The translations under genes and the position numbers were made by a program. A stretch of 64,000 nt of DNA, from NCBI GenBank assembly GCA_001724265.1, contig MEDY01000062.1, positions 35,617 to 99,616 on the forward strand, given 5' to 3'. Shown in pieces: positions 43,701 to 58,700 of the stretch. The notes beneath the pieces were generated by a model, which made no database searches, was not told where the DNA came from, and worked only from the letters and a program-made list of their open reading frames with translations. Position 1 is the stretch's first letter; every line of letters starts with the position of its first letter. This DNA comes from Rhizaria sp. SCN 62-66. Its lineage: Eukaryota > Rhizaria, unplaced.

Positions 43701-46700
43701 CGATTGAGCGTAACAGCGTCGCAGCCAATGGTCCCGAATCACCTTGTGAGTATGCCGAAGTAGTCAGTGACGTGGGGCCAACTGCATGCAACACATCCGG
43801 CTGTGGTAAAGCGCCGAGAACTAGCATCGCGGACACAGCGATCAGCGGTAATGGCGGGCTTGTCCGGCTCTGGGTGGCCATACGTGTCGCACGTCGCAGT
43901 GCCTCGCTAGCTGCGATATCAAGATCTGTACCACATGCGGCCGATACAGCCTGGATGACTGTAGGCGCCACCGAAAAAACGGATATCGACATGGCCGACG
44001 AGGATGGCGTTGCAGTGTCTAAAAACCGCGATGCCCAAGAATTTTGCGCACGAGCTAAGACTGATGTACCAACGCTAGCTGGTTGAGCCCGCAATACAGG
44101 ACGTGATGCTTGAATGGCTTTCGCGGTCGCTTCACAATTCGAAGTGGATGCAGAGACATATGTCCACGTGCGTCCGTAAAGGGACAACAGAGAAGATGAA
44201 GCACCAGCTGTAACTGCAACAGGAAGCACTGACCCAGGTGCGCAAGACGCAACCATTGCCTGCGTGTCTAGCTCACCAAGATCAACACCCTGAGCAGCAC
44301 TGGAGAGAGCGGCAGCCGCTGCGTTGGGAGGATACGGTGTCACCCAGCTGCCCTTAGCGGGTGCTGTTGCTGCAACTCCAGCAGTAATACCACTCGGTGC
44401 ACTGCCAGGTGCTGCCACTGCTGACGCAGCTAATAATGTAGCAAGCTCTGGGGTCACGACAGCAGGACCCGTAAGCACAGGCATTGCGTCGGCGACCCAA
44501 CCCCATGCGTCTCCTGAAGATGTGGCATGAGCGAGTACGAGAGCCTCTAGTGCTGCACGAGAAACTGCAACAGGCGCAGGTGCATGTGACGACCCTGCGG
44601 CGGCAGGAAGTGCAAATGAGTGCGTGTGTAAACGCAGCGTAAAGGATGACTGCGTCACGGATAACAGCGAAAAGAGTGGGGGTGTGAGGGAGAGCCAGTT
44701 GCGCGATTGCAATCGGGGTGCAAGCGCCTTTGCGAGAGCATCACCATCGTTCGTGCAAGTGGGCACAGCAAGCGGTCGCAGCACCGCAGCAAGTGCACCT
44801 TCCGTTGTAGAAAGACGGGACAGTTGCACTGCTTTGCCGCCCGCAACAGCCGCGGAGCGAGAGCGAAGCGCATAGTGATAAACGGCAGCTACAGCGCGGG
44901 GAGGGATAGGAGCGGAGGCGCGCGGACACAGAATTGCCGTCAGCGAGCATAGCTCCACGCCACCGCCATGGCTGACAGGCACGACAGCGGCAGATAGGGG
45001 GAGTGGTTTCGTGTTGCAGTGCAGCGGAAACCAAGGACCAGTTGCAAAACCAGCACTTGCAGACAGCTGAGCACCACGGTTTACCATGGGAGCCGCAAGT
45101 GCATTTGAGTAGACATGCGGCGACACTCCAGTAGCAAGCATAACTGCGTGGTTGTGCGTGGGCGTGGCTGCTGCCGCACGCAACAGAAGTGGGGCAAAAT
45201 AAGGCATGTTACGCCACATTGAGAGAGCTGCAGCAGCCGCAGCAGCGGCACCAGATGGAGCGGTTTCAGATGTCGACGCGCGATGAAGCAACGACAAGAG
45301 AGTGCCTAGAGCAGCAGCGCTTTGGTTCCCAGCCCCACCAGACGAGCTACTAAAACTGGATGCGACACCTGAGCCAACCCTGCGCTGTTGAGCGCGAGAG
45401 CGCAAGCCACGGCTGGAGTCTTCCTCATCATCGTCTGGGTCAGCACCAGCCACAGTAGCCGCAGCTGCAAGCATGCCAGCAGCAGTTGCTGCGGTTTCAT
45501 GTCCAAGTGCGGCAGAAAGCGCGGACAGTGCAGCCCGAACAGCTAGCTCGAGCGCGGCCGCCTGTGCGCCAGCGGGACCACAAGAGCGTGGGTGTACGAG
45601 CGACAGCGGAGGCGTCGCAGACATCGTTCCAGCGCCCATTACTATCCCCGCAGACCCGGCGGCCTTGCCTGCAACGGCAACGCTGACATCAGCAGCGGCT
45701 GCACCAGTCAAGTCGCTTGGTGATACTAACGAGCCCCATGCCGCAACCGTCACAGCGCACGCACGTACCTCAGCCTCGACAGCTGCCATCGCGCGCACAA
45801 CATGTTTCGCTAATGCGCGCGCGCCTGCGGGCCCTGCCGATGCGGTCACGACATCTGGCAAACTCGCGAGGGCCATCATGTACGCAGCGTTTGGCGCCCA
45901 GCCGGGCGTCGCGGCGGATGACGCGAATGAGCAACGGGTTGTCGTCGCAAGTGCGCCTTCGGGGTGTGCACCAGGGGCAGCAGAGGCGCCCATAAGCCCG
46001 CCAGACGAACCGGTGCCGAGAGCACCGGCCCCAAGAACCGCGAGTGCAGACCCCGCGGGCAGCAAGCCGATACCGGCGCAAAGGTTGTGCGTGAGTGCTG
46101 CGAATGGCGATGTTGCGTCGCCGGTGCCACCACCGCCAGCGGCAAGAGCCCAGACAGTCGACACGGCACCGGCAGCGCCGCCATTGACGCCGGAGCCGAG
46201 AGAGCTGGCACCGGACTCAGCGGCCACGGTGCCAGCGCCAGCAGCGGAGGCGAGCAGCGCACCTGCTCCAGCACCACCGCGTGTGATGATGTACAGTGAG
46301 TCGACGTCCGCCGTTGCAGGTAGCGCGGCGGACAGCGACGGTGGTAGTACGGCCAAGAGCGGTTCAATAGCGGCAGCGCTGAGTCGCATCGCGGTCAGCG
46401 AGCTCCCGACGGCAACTAGTAAGCGTTCGTGTGCTGCAGAGCCAGAATTTGCAGAGTTGCGTTGGCGCGTTACTGTCTCCATAGCGGGTGTACCCGCGTT
46501 GTTGCCGAGTCGCAACATTGCTGCCGTGCGGTTGCGGGGATTTGTTGTGGAGCCCGGGCCGGGCGACAACGGCAGAATAGGCCGCAATGGGGATAAGGAC
46601 CGGCGCGAGGACGGAGACAGCGATGGAGACGTTTCACCTTCGGCCTGCTTGTTATTCGGCGCTGCAGCCGGTGCAGCGGATGTAGATGGTGGGCGCGGGA

Positions 46701-49700
46701 GAGCAGCAAGCCACGCCTCTGGCGCAGCTGCTGGGATGTGAGTCGATCCGCGACGTTGAAGGCTATGCGACGTGGAAACTGCGAAACCTTCGGGAACGCT
46801 AGCTCCTGCCGCGGCCGCAGTCTTAGCAGCGTCAGCGCGAGCGGCATCAGCAGCTGCAAGTGCATCAGCAACCACAGCAGCCGAGGCAGCGGACGCTGCA
46901 GCGCGGGATGCTAGCAGGTCGCAGCGCACGCGGCACGATTGACGCAAGCCTGCATCTGCAACAGAGCGTTGCATTAACGCAAGTGCAGCAGAGTCAGCGC
47001 GCAGATGCGATGCGGCTGCCAAAGCGAGCCCCAGCGAAGACGATGCCGCGGCGCGCAGCGGGTTAAGTGTTCGACGAACTGCCAGAGAAGCAGTCATTGA
47101 ACCCATCGCATCTGCCACTGTAACTGTCGCGGGAGAGGGCAACGGCTCACGTAGAGGAGACGGGAATAGAGGCCACAGCGTCGATGTGCTTAAAGCAGCA
47201 CCATCTAACTGTCCGTCATTCGGGCGTATTGAATTGCCACCAACAGGCAGCGCAGAGAGGCCACCGGGAGTCAAAAGAGCTACCTCTTCAATGCCGGCAG
47301 GCATCGGCCAATGGGTCGGAACATCCACTGACGACAAACCGTCTCGCCTGTTGCAGAGACCTTCCAGTGTTTCCGCAATCGTCGCGGCGGAGCTCAGCGA
47401 AGCCCACGGCCCCTGTCCGCGACGTCCCACGCCGATGTGCAGCCCAGCATCTTCATCCTTGCTTTCCTCCTCATCGCGGCGCGTTGCAGAGCTAATAACA
47501 TCGACAGCAGCCAAGACACCTGAGTCGGATTCAACAGCACCAGCAGCAGCCTCAGCAAGGGACGCAGCAGCAAGATCCATGACAGCGACCAAGGCGTCGC
47601 GCTTGGCAAGGAGCAGCGATACTAGCACGCGCAGTGCGGAAAGAGGCAACCCGGGGACCTGTGCCGCAACAACCTGCATTGCGGCGGCACTCGAAGCCGC
47701 GGCCGCCGGCAGTGGAAGCTGTGGGCGGCCGCCATGCAGTAACCGTGAGCGGCCAGACGCGGTCTTGTTGGGAATTGCACCAGCGACGTAAGCAGCAGCG
47801 CCCCACTCATCACCAACACCTGCAAGATGGAACAGTGGCGATGCAGCTGAGTTGGATGTCACGGAAGCAGCTGCAGCAACCTCCTGTGTCGGAATGACAG
47901 ATTCGCTGCAGAGTGCAGGTCCGCACAGGCCATCATCATTGGCAACATCAGACACGTGGTCACCGCTCGCTGTACCATCACGGAGCGCCTCGAGAAGTGC
48001 GGGGGCCGGTGGAGGAGGAAGCGGAAGCCCATCAAGCAGCAATGTAACAAGCGCAGCAGCCAAGCCGGGAACCTCACCCGCGCCCGCCAGCGTACCTGCA
48101 GCGGCCGTTGTCACCGTAGCACGACCGCTTAGCTGGTGAACGTGCCAGCGCGAGGGTCCGACAGCAGCAGAGGCAGCACACGGGTCCGCGAATAGAGGCG
48201 GCACTGCCGAGAGCGCGCCCCATCCACCGGCAACAAGAGCAGCCATTTGCGCCTTCAGGAGCGGACCAGTAACCGTGTTGGCACAGACCACATTCCCAGC
48301 AGCGCGAGCGTGTGCAACAACAGTCTCAACAAGTGCACCCTGTGCCAACATTGCAAGCACGCGTGCCGGGTCGGAAGATGCAGCAGCGGTACCAAAAGCA
48401 GCAGATGCAGATACACCGGCAGCAAAACTCCCATTTGCAAGCCAACCCTGAGCTGTGCGCGTAAGCACGCGAACCGCCGCTGGAGCCGTCGTGGCGTTAC
48501 CCGCGGAAGCAGCGCGCGCAACAGCGTGGGCGAGACCTAAGCAGTCGAGCAGTAAGGCTCGCGCCTGACAATCCAGCTTAAGTTTGGCGGGGTGAAGCGC
48601 GGAAGCACGCGGGTCGGACAAGAGCGAAAACAACGCAGACGGCGAGGGCAAGCAGTAGATAAACTGAAGAGGTTCAAGACCGTCGCTCTCGGGCTATTCA
48701 CGATCCGCAAGATACGCAGCCACCTCTAACACAGTCGGCTCACCGCTCGCAATCACCACCGAAGCACTCCCGTCAGCGGTGTCACTGGTTGACTATGAAG
48801 TAGCCGCAAGGACAATGCGGTCGCGATTCGGCAGAATAAGTTGTGACCACTGATCGCGAACGTGAGCAGGGAGTTGCGTAAGTAAGCCAGCGTCGCGAGT
48901 CCAACTACTGCTGTTATTCGTTGCGCGGCGACGACCTGCCCGGCCCACCGTATCAGACTCGGAGGTGCTAATCAAGCCAGCACTTGCTTGCGAAAGAAAC
49001 AACGCAAACGGCACTGTCAGTAGTGGTGACGCAGGGCTCGCAGTGAGCGCAGCGGCAGAGCTCGCTGGCACCGCCATCGCGAGACCACCGGTAGGCACAG
49101 ACGGTATCGGTGGCTTGTTTGAGTTTGAATGAGATGATGGCAGCGCAAACGGAATGGTTGAGAAACCTGTCGCACTTGCAAAGGTACCTTTGTTCGCAGA
49201 ACAATCCTCATCGCCAGAAGAAAACTCCTCATCAAACACGCTGCGGGGAGTTTCACCTGTGGCTGCAGCGGTAAGTGCAGCGACAACGGGTACACCATCC
49301 CCGCGGAGTCCAAACTGCCGAAGTGTTGCGCGACGCTCACGGCCCAAGATGTGCACCGCAAACCAAGCGTCGCCCTCTGCCTCGTCATCCGCACCAATTG
49401 TCGCAGCGATGTTCGAATCTTTACCCGAGTGGCCGCGACGGCGACGGATGCTCGAAGAGCTAAGACCTGCTGCAGCAGCTGCTGCTGCAGAGGAGGCTGT
49501 GCGTGAGACATTCAAGTGAACACCAAACGATGCGTTAGCGAGCGCGCGCGCCGAAGCGGCGCAAAGACGAGATCCAACAACACCGGTCGGCGCAGCTTCG
49601 GCCGAAAGCAGTTGGCGGCGCGGAATCAGTTGCTGTGGCGTCAATGCATCAAGGAAAGGGGAATACGCGCCCAACACACCATGGTGGTAGTAGCGCAGGC

Positions 49701-52700
49701 GCGCAAGCAAAGACATCTGTTCGGCGACATAGGCTTGTGGAGTGAGTAATTGGAGCCCTGCGACAAGTAAGGCCTGAGCGGCAGTAAACCTCCCAATACG
49801 AAAGGCTGAGGACAGCGCAGCAGGATCCACCGAGACGTAGGGACACAGTGTGTGCGCCACAATATGGTCGATGTCGCGCGAGAAATGCATAACTGAGCCA
49901 GGGAGCGCGGTGAGAGTCTCCTGGTCGGAGTCATCAGAGTCAGAGTCTGACGACTCACTTGCTGTATCATGCACATCACGCTCATGGCGTCGGAGCATCA
50001 GTGTGTCAGCAATCAAAGCGGGTGGCAGAGTCTGGGACTGTCCCTGCAGAACGCCGGGCAGCGCTGACGAGCGCGACGCCGCCAGCAGCGGCAGCCGTAG
50101 CACGGGCAAAAACACGAACGTCGACGCCGATAGGTGGCCAGCTGAAAGCGGCACTGCAGCGGGTGGGGGCACCGGCCGGGGAGCAGAGGCAGCAAGGATC
50201 GCAAGACGCTCTGCAGTTCCGATGGGCTGTGCGCGCGTGGAACAGGGCAAGAATCCGGGATCACCTGGTAACATTGGCGCTGCAACACACCACGGTACAG
50301 TGTTAATTCCGCCAGCTGCGGCAGCAGCGGCGGCCTCGCCGGTGCTGGCACCGGCGGTGGCTGCTGCAGCACCCGGCGGAAGCAATGACGGGGGCGGAGG
50401 TGTGTAGACAATGGTACCTCCCGCAGTGGCACCAGGCAACGAATCAGTCGCGCCGGGAGCCGCAAGCGTACCGAGAGCGCTGCCAGAAGCACCCAGCGTA
50501 AAATTAGTCAGGACGGTCGACGAGTAATCAGCACGCGGGGCGCCGGGGCGGCCCAGAACCGCCGTGCTTGTCACAGTTGTGACGGTGATCGCGGTTGGCG
50601 GGTACAGACCCGCAGCAACAGACGAAACGCCATCAAGCCCGTTCACGGGCCATGCAAGTGCGGCTGCAGCAACAGTGGTGCTCAGACCGTTGCTGGTGCG
50701 CGCTGTCGGTGCGTTCGCACTCGCCGTGGACGCGATGAGCGAGGCAGCGCTAGGCAGAGGCAGCGCTGTATCAGTCGCATGGGCAAGAGCAACCAACGTT
50801 GCAGCGCTATCGGCAGAACGAACTGTACGCGCCGCAAGCATGGCAGCTGCAGTGCATAACGCGGGCCAAAGGGCAATACGTCCAGAGTCTGGAGGCTCTG
50901 ATGCACGGGGCGCAGCAAACGCAGACAATGCTGACAATATGGATGTCGCAGGAACCAATGGGATGACAGGTGCAACGGGAGCGCGCGTTGAACCACGTGC
51001 GGTCGCAGCTGCAGGTGCTCGTGTGATAGAGTTACCCATGAGTTCTGCAGCAGAAATCTGCGGTGAAAGTGCAGCCCAATGTGCCGCTAACGCGGCAGAC
51101 GCAGAGCCTGGCCAAGCAATATCGCATGCCGCCGTGCGCGCTGCTGTGACAGCAGCAAGCACAGCAGCATGACGCTCACTACGCGGCTGCGCCAATGGTG
51201 CATAACAAGAATGATGCCAGAGACGACGACGCAGCAACGTGCTGTAGAGTTCGTTATAAAACGCCGCCATCGTCGACGCGCGCCGTTCAAGTTGGGACAA
51301 TGGTTGGTATGGCGGTTGCAATGCACCGTTCGAAGCTGTTGCAGAAGCGGCTAACGTCACCGCATCGGCAGCAGTGCGCGGCGGGCGATCGGCGGGTGCA
51401 GCGTTGGCTGGTGCAGTGCTGCTTGTTGACACTGTCGATGGCCGTGCCAACATCGAGGAACCAGAGATAGGAGCAAACGATTCGACGCTTGTGGCTGTTG
51501 CCGCAGCAGTCGCCCCGCCTGAGGGAACAAGAGGTGGTCGTGCCTCAGCTGGAAGTGCTGCGTATGGCGGAACAGAGTGAATGCCAGAAAGCGCAGGCGC
51601 GGGCAACAAACGCGCGAGCCACTGAGCGGGAACAGGGGTGCTTCCTGCATGCGCGGCAGCGTTGTAGGCATCAAACGATGACTTGTTAGTGGTCGCCAAT
51701 GATGTCACTCCTTTAGGCCCAACAGGCACATGAACCCGGGCGAGAAGCGCTGGAGGAAGTGAGCGAAGAAGTCGCACCCAGCAGAGAGTGTGCATCTCCA
51801 TCACAGTCGTCGCGGCAGCAGTTCCGTTAAGCTGTGCATCAATGACGCGTTCAACTGCTGCCGCAAGTAGGGCCATCGGGTCAACACCGGAGCCGTCGCC
51901 GACAGCCACTCGCAACGCAGGAGGATGCATCAGTCCGAGCGAGCGCGCGTACGTCTCAGACGCAGACACAAACACGTCAGCGCCGGCGGTAGCACCGCCC
52001 ATCGATGAGGAAACAGACGCGGACGCTGTGATAGGACCCATTCCCTTTGCATCAGCAGCAGCGCTGGAAGAGAGCATCGCTGAGGTCGCCAACGATGCAA
52101 CAGCCGCTGGCGACGTCAGTTGTGCTGACAGTGTCGCAGCAGTGCTCATAGTTGACGCTGATGCGCTCGTAGCACCACCCTCAGCAGCAGTAGTCAATGT
52201 ACTCAATGGCGTCGGGTAGCCGATACCGTGGCCGTAACCGTTAGAAACGGGAGCCACAGTGCCGTATGTCTGGCCCACGGGAGGCGCGTTAATGAGCGCT
52301 TCGTGGAGTCGCACCGCGATGTTAAGCGAAGCGTTCTGGGCAACCTGAGCAGCAAGCACAGTGTGTGCTGCGGAAAACCACAGCTGCAGCGCCTCACGCG
52401 CATCTGCACGAGCTTCCTGGCGGAGGCGCGCAGCGTCTAGTTGCTGTCGTGCATATGCTGACTCGACGGCCAGAACCTCTGGACTTGCACTATCTGATGC
52501 GAGACCTTGTGTTGAAGAAAGCAAAGGCACGGGTGTGGAAGACGATCCCGAGCCTAAGGCAACACCAAGAGAAGCAGTTGAGCTGTTGACGGTGTGCGGG
52601 GAGCTCTGCCAAATGCCTGAGCTAGTATTGGACCCAAAGACACCGACAGGGCGGACATGAGAGCCATGAGCACGCGTTGAGTGAGGAGTGTTGAGTCCAC

Positions 52701-55700
52701 CCAAAGCACCCGAGACGCTGTCGCCAAAACTCGTCCCTTCGCTCACATCGACGTTCAGCGGCGTCATCGCAGCACGCCGCACGACACCGTCGCCACCAAC
52801 CAGCTGCATTTGCAGCGAGCCAATGCTGTGTGCGGGTGACGGGTGCGCTAACGCCATCGCATCTGCTGTATCAAAGCGCAGTAGCGGTGATTCTTCGGGG
52901 AGCGAAAGCCCAGACCCACCGGGCCGCGGCGCTTCGTCTCCGGTGGCAAGACCAAACGTGAACGCAGTCCCACGAGGACGCGCAGCGGTGGGCGTCGTAA
53001 TACCATCGAGCCTCTGGCGACTGAAAAAAGCCATATCACGGGTGTCAGCGCCGATTGAGAAAAGTGACACACCCTGACCAGAGGCATTTGTCGCCGATGT
53101 GGGTGCAGCCCGCGGTGTGCGGAAATTAGACAGCAGTTGCTTCTTCGCTGCAGTGTCTGGATTATTATGAGTGGGCGTAACGCCGACTTGAGGGGTAGTG
53201 ATATCGTTCTCAAGCTCATCAAATGCATCAGAACCCATTGCCGTCGCGAAAGCGGCAGGGTAATTCGCAGCAAGCTTGAACGGCAGCGACTGTGGCATGG
53301 TAGCCGCGGTCGCAGCCGCAGCGCATGTTAACAGCCGGATGGCGAGAAGACCCCCACGAGCGCTATCAGGTGCGGGCAAAAACGCGCGCGCCGTGGAGCT
53401 CGTCCCTAAACACCTCTTTTTAGAGACCCAGCCAAGAGAGCTAGCCATCGTAGAAGCCGGGTGCATCGGGGCATCCGAAAGGAAAACGGTTGCGTCAAGG
53501 AGCGCACCGGTGCGAACCAAAGGCCGCGCGAGATCGTATTGAAGGACATCTTCGTCTCCACTAGCATCGCCTTCCTTGTTATCACAATTAACGCCGTTGT
53601 TGCGTCCGTCAAAACTTGGGAGTGAATTCGAGATATCTGAATCCGAATCCGATCCTGAACTGACGAGCCCGCTTGCCGGGCCACTGGCAGCGTTGGATGC
53701 GCTGCTGCTCGAGTGTGCGCGGCGGCGCGTGCGGAGCGCAACTCGCGTGAGATCCCTCCGTGCAGTGTCGAGGCGCAGCACGGAATCCACCTGAGCCAGC
53801 TGCCACAGAGAGCACGGCAGCAGCTCTTGCATCTCGGCCACAGCAAGCAAATACGGCAGGCGCGACACAGCCGGGCGCTCCCACGGCGCAGAAGGAGAGG
53901 GGCACAGGGCCGCAACGGCTGCAGAGTCTGGCAGTATCAGCACACGCGGTGCAGGGAACAGATGGCTCTCGCTCATCGCCCCGGCTGAGTCTGTGACAGA
54001 GAGGGGAGCATGTGCGCGCGCAGCAGACAATGCGGTAACCCACGGCCAATGCGAACGGGCGTGCGCAGCATTGCCCTGGCCTGGAGCCACGGTGACAACG
54101 CCACTACGAAGACCACCGCCAGCAAGCAGAATCTCGCCAGCGCGCTCACCAAGCAGCATTGCACGGAGTGCAGCTGTTAACGCAAGCGCGTCCGTAGCGT
54201 TCGCAGGCATCGACAAGTGCGCACGGGCTCGTGGTGAGCAGATAAAAGGCGTTAAGTGCCGTAACACACCGGCGCGAAAGCGCGGCATATACAGGCCGTT
54301 GCTGGCATTGTTGCGCAGAACGCGTGCCGGGGAAATGGGTGAACGAAGACGCTGAGGGGCAGGCAGCGACAGGTGGCTGCCCGGCGAAAACGCAAGTCTA
54401 GCGCTAGGCACAATCCCAGAAGAGGTCGTAGAACTAATCGCGGCCGCAGCTGTTGCGTCGTTAGCATCACCATCAGTCGTCACAGTGACCGGGGTCGGCG
54501 TCGTCATCGTTGAAGTCGCACGCGGTGCAATGGCACCTTCAGCAGACTCGGCGCGCGCGAGCCACAGCGGGTCGACAAACCAAGAAGGTAGAACTGTGGG
54601 CACGTCAGTGGGCAGACCCGCGCGCGCGGCCTGAGTGCGATACGCGTCCTCAAGCACCCAGTTGTCAAACACAGCGAGGAGAAGATCATCGCGCAGCTGT
54701 ACGGCCGACAGAACCGACGCAGCAGTAAGCGCGCGGTCGGCAAGGGTCTCGCGGCGGTACAGAGCCGAAGCGACGCTGGCCGCGGGCGTCGAGTCGTAGA
54801 GCGCGTCAGCTGCCCACGCCCAGGAGGGACCCAGACCAGACCGCTGTGATGCGCCCATAAGCAGCCGCGCACGCGACGGCAGTGAGCGCCGGTCGCGAGC
54901 ATGCGCATGAGGCACGGAGTGCGGCAACCGGTGCTTCGGGGCGAGCAATGCATCGGCTGCCGCGGAGGGCTGCGTCAGCGTCGGCGACACTGCCATAGAG
55001 AGCAGGAAGCGGATGTGCGAGCCACTCAGCAGCGAGTGCGCCACCGAGACGGCGCGCGCCGCGGTAACGCCAGCGCGAGCCCCTTGCTCGGAGGGCATAG
55101 GCGCTGCAAGCGACGGGTGGCGTCTCAGAAGTGCCTCGCGCTGGGCAAGATCGGAGAGCGCGGTGAAAGAGAGCTCACCAAAAGTAGGCAGCCGAACGCG
55201 CGCAGCGGCAGTGTGCATCGACAATGGGGACGCCAGGCAAGCGAGCAAAAGCGAAGCGCGCTGCCCATCAGCTAACGAGCGCAGCGCAGCATCTCCGCTG
55301 CCACCAGTGTAGTAAGGAACGGCGACAGTTGAAGATGACGCAGACTCGATTGCGCTGTTCACAGCAGAACTATTGGCGGAAGCCGCGCTTGGAGCGGCAG
55401 GCGCAGGCGGAGCACCAGGACACGTGATAATAAACGAAACGGGGTCGGGTGTGTGTTTGGATCCTTTAAGGGCCACGGACTTTGTGTTGTTCGTAGCAAC
55501 TTTTGAGTCTCCGCCGCGGCCGTCGTTGTCAGGCAGCCCAAGTGGCTCGCGTAACGGCGGGAGTGCATGGGAGTCGAGTGCAAGTCCCTGAAGACGTACA
55601 ACCATGTCCTCAGAGGCATGGTGCTCGGCCTGCAAGCGCAGCTGCAGCAGTGCGGCACGCGCAACACACAGCGCGTCCCACGCTGGCTCTGACCCGTAAG

Positions 55701-58700
55701 CAAGAGTGGAGCGGACAGGACCCGACGTGTTGGCGGACAGCACAGCGGGGCCAGTCGGTGCGTGGGGCGTCGCCGCTGCGTTAGGACGCGCACCTGAGGA
55801 TGACGCGACGGGCGCGTTGCTCGTCTGCACACTCGCCATCATAAGCGATTGGCGGCGAGCAAATGCCGGCACCGCATTACGCAGGGACTCATCGATGACG
55901 GCATCTGCGGCGGCGTCGAGCGAAAGCAACACCGTCAATGACGGGAACACTTCGAGCAGTCCCGTGCGCACGCGCCGCCACGCAGGAACACAGTCGCCGT
56001 AAAGAGATGTGTAGCCGCGCAGGGGGACACCCGATTGAACATGCGTCAATACAGTTGCGTTCTGCGCATCAGAAACACGCAACGACGACGACAATGTGAC
56101 TGTGGGCACGCTTGTGTCAAGGTTCAGCTCAGCAGAGAAGCCAGCATCACCGTGTAGCTGCGCGCCGTCATCCGACCGGTGCTGCATCGGCGTCAGTGCG
56201 GCCGGCATTGGGAGCGTTTTAAGGCAGTCCAGTAATGGGTCGCGAGCGCGAGTGTCATCGGCAGGTTGCGGAAGTTGCGGCACGGCGGGCAACACGCGTG
56301 AATTACGCGCGCGCCGGCGGCTACGTGCAATCCGGTCCTTCAAGCCCTTGTTGACGCGCCGTTGGGGTTCATCGCCATCGTCGTCACCATCATCGCCGTC
56401 GCCACCAGGCGTCCCGCGCTCGGGCGAGAACGGAATCGTAAGCCGCACGCGGCCAATAAGGCCGTCTGTGGGCGAAGATCCTGGATCGCCTTGAGGCAAG
56501 GTGTCCTCCTCGCGCTCCGGCAGAACCTGCAGACGAGAGGCAGTCGCAGCCAGACTAATACTGCCACCCCTGCGGTGGACCGCTCTTGCGGGAGGTGCGT
56601 GGTTTGCATTGATAGCACCGTCATCACGCACCAGAGAGCTGGAGCTGGGGCGCGCGACAAGTGATCCTGAATTAGGGGCAGGCAGATCAACAGGCGAAGT
56701 TCCAGGCCGTGTGCTACTGGCAGTCGACGCGCGCGGCCGCCGGAGGGTGCCCGACACAGATCCCGCGCCCGAAGCGGCGCCACTCTCGTTATCAGAGCCA
56801 GCGTCATCGCCGTCCGAACTGGCAGCAGAGGACGGGGAGCAGGGCTCCAGGTCGAGCGCGTCCTCAGGGATCGTGTGCGCAAACACGCGCCAGTCGTCCT
56901 CGGGCACGGCCATTTCGCGCGCCTGACTGCGCTCGCGCAGAAGCTGCGCTGCGTACCAGTGCTGCAGGAGCGCGCCGCGGGAGCGCAGGGCTTCGGTGTG
57001 CGCCGCGTAGTGGTGCGTGAAGTACCGGAACGGGCGCGCTGTGCTGCCGGAGAACGCCGGCCCGCCAGGGGCATTCACCGCTGCCACTGATGCTGTGGCA
57101 GAGGGCGCGGCGGTGGACGCTACGGCAGCCGCCGTAATGGCAACAAGGGGGTGCGAAGGAGGCGCTGAAAGAGGCGCGAAGTTGCCTTGTTCAGTCAACA
57201 TGCGCAAGGGAGCCAAGCGCAAGGGCGCATGCGGCAACGCGTGTGAGACAGCAAAAAGAGGTGACTGCGCCAGCAGCAGTTGCAGTGCAGACTGTGACCA
57301 CAGCGGCGATGCAGATAGCGCGGCGGCCACAGCCGGCGCGGAGCGAGCAGACCGTGTAGTGCGGGGTGGCGACGCGGTCGCGGTGGTCTCACTTGCGGCC
57401 GCGGGCGGTGCGGGGGAGACTGCATAGCGCGAGAGCAAGGCGGCGGGGTCAGCGTCGATCTCGGGCCGCGCGGACATGACAGCGATAATCTTGGCCGCGA
57501 CAGCGCGCTGTGCACCAGGCACGATGGCGTGCTCATAAACAGCGAGCCACATGTGCACCAGCGACGCCTTAGCGCGCGTGAACGCGTACTCAGCCTCAAA
57601 TAGGTCTACGATGATGGCCCAGCGGTCGAGCAAGTCGGCGTTGACAGCAGCCAAATGCGCACGCGTCTGGTAAGAGCCGAGACGGATGAGCTGCGTCTCA
57701 AGCAGAGCAAGGTCGGCCAGCGCTGCAGTGTACATGATCGCAGCACCGTTTGCGTCAATCACGCCGAGACAAGCGTGCGAGAAGGCGTCGACGTCGGCTG
57801 TGGCACCGGGAACAGCGCCCTGTGAAAGCGATACCGCAGCGGGATGCGCGTCCTCCTCAGCCTCGCCCTCGCCCTCGGTGCCGGGCAGCCAGGTGTACGA
57901 GTCGTGCTGGGCCTCGACACCGCCAAACGCCATGAACGCATGTGCGTCGCGCTCGCACGAATCAGGCGTCACGGCCGCAGCGGAGACGGCAGAGCCGGAG
58001 ACGCTGCCAACCCCGCCCGTGCCCTCGCTCGCGCCCTCGCCAGACGCCGCAGCGAGCGCGGCCACAACGCGCGCGGCAATCTCATCACTCTCACTGCCGC
58101 TAGCGGTGGTAAAGGCGGCGCTAGACGGCGTCGCAGAGGCAACCGTGGCGCCACCCGCGCCCGACGCGCCCCATGCTGCACATAGCGCGCTGCGTGCGGC
58201 ACCGGCGCCGGAAGAAACAACGTCAACACGCGCGCCCGCGGTGGGCGGCCCGCGCTCCGTGGCGTCGATTGCGACGGCGGACTGGAAAGCAGGCACGAGT
58301 GGCGGGAGCCCGGGCCGGCGCGCGCGCGCACCGTCAGCGGCCGCGGAGGGCGCCGCGGGCGTGCGCTGCGTGGCGGCGTCGAACGGAGTCGCAGCAACAC
58401 GGCCTGGTGCGCGCAGCGTGTATCCAGGCGCAAACTGACCGGGGTCTTCGCGTGGGAAACCGTAATCGTCGAGAGTGAGCCGACGCTCAACTGAGCGGAA
58501 GAAGTTGAGCAGGTGCAGTAAACGCAGCCGCAACGTGCGCGCGCGCAGCACGCGGAGCTGCAGCAGCGTGGCCACTTCGTGCGGCTGCGGCGCGCCGTCA
58601 AGCAGCGCGGGCAGCAGCGCGGCCAGCGCGGGTGGTGGCGCAGGGAGCGCAGCAGACGCAAATGCACTGGGCGCAGAGGCCACGGCAGGCGCGCCGCTGC

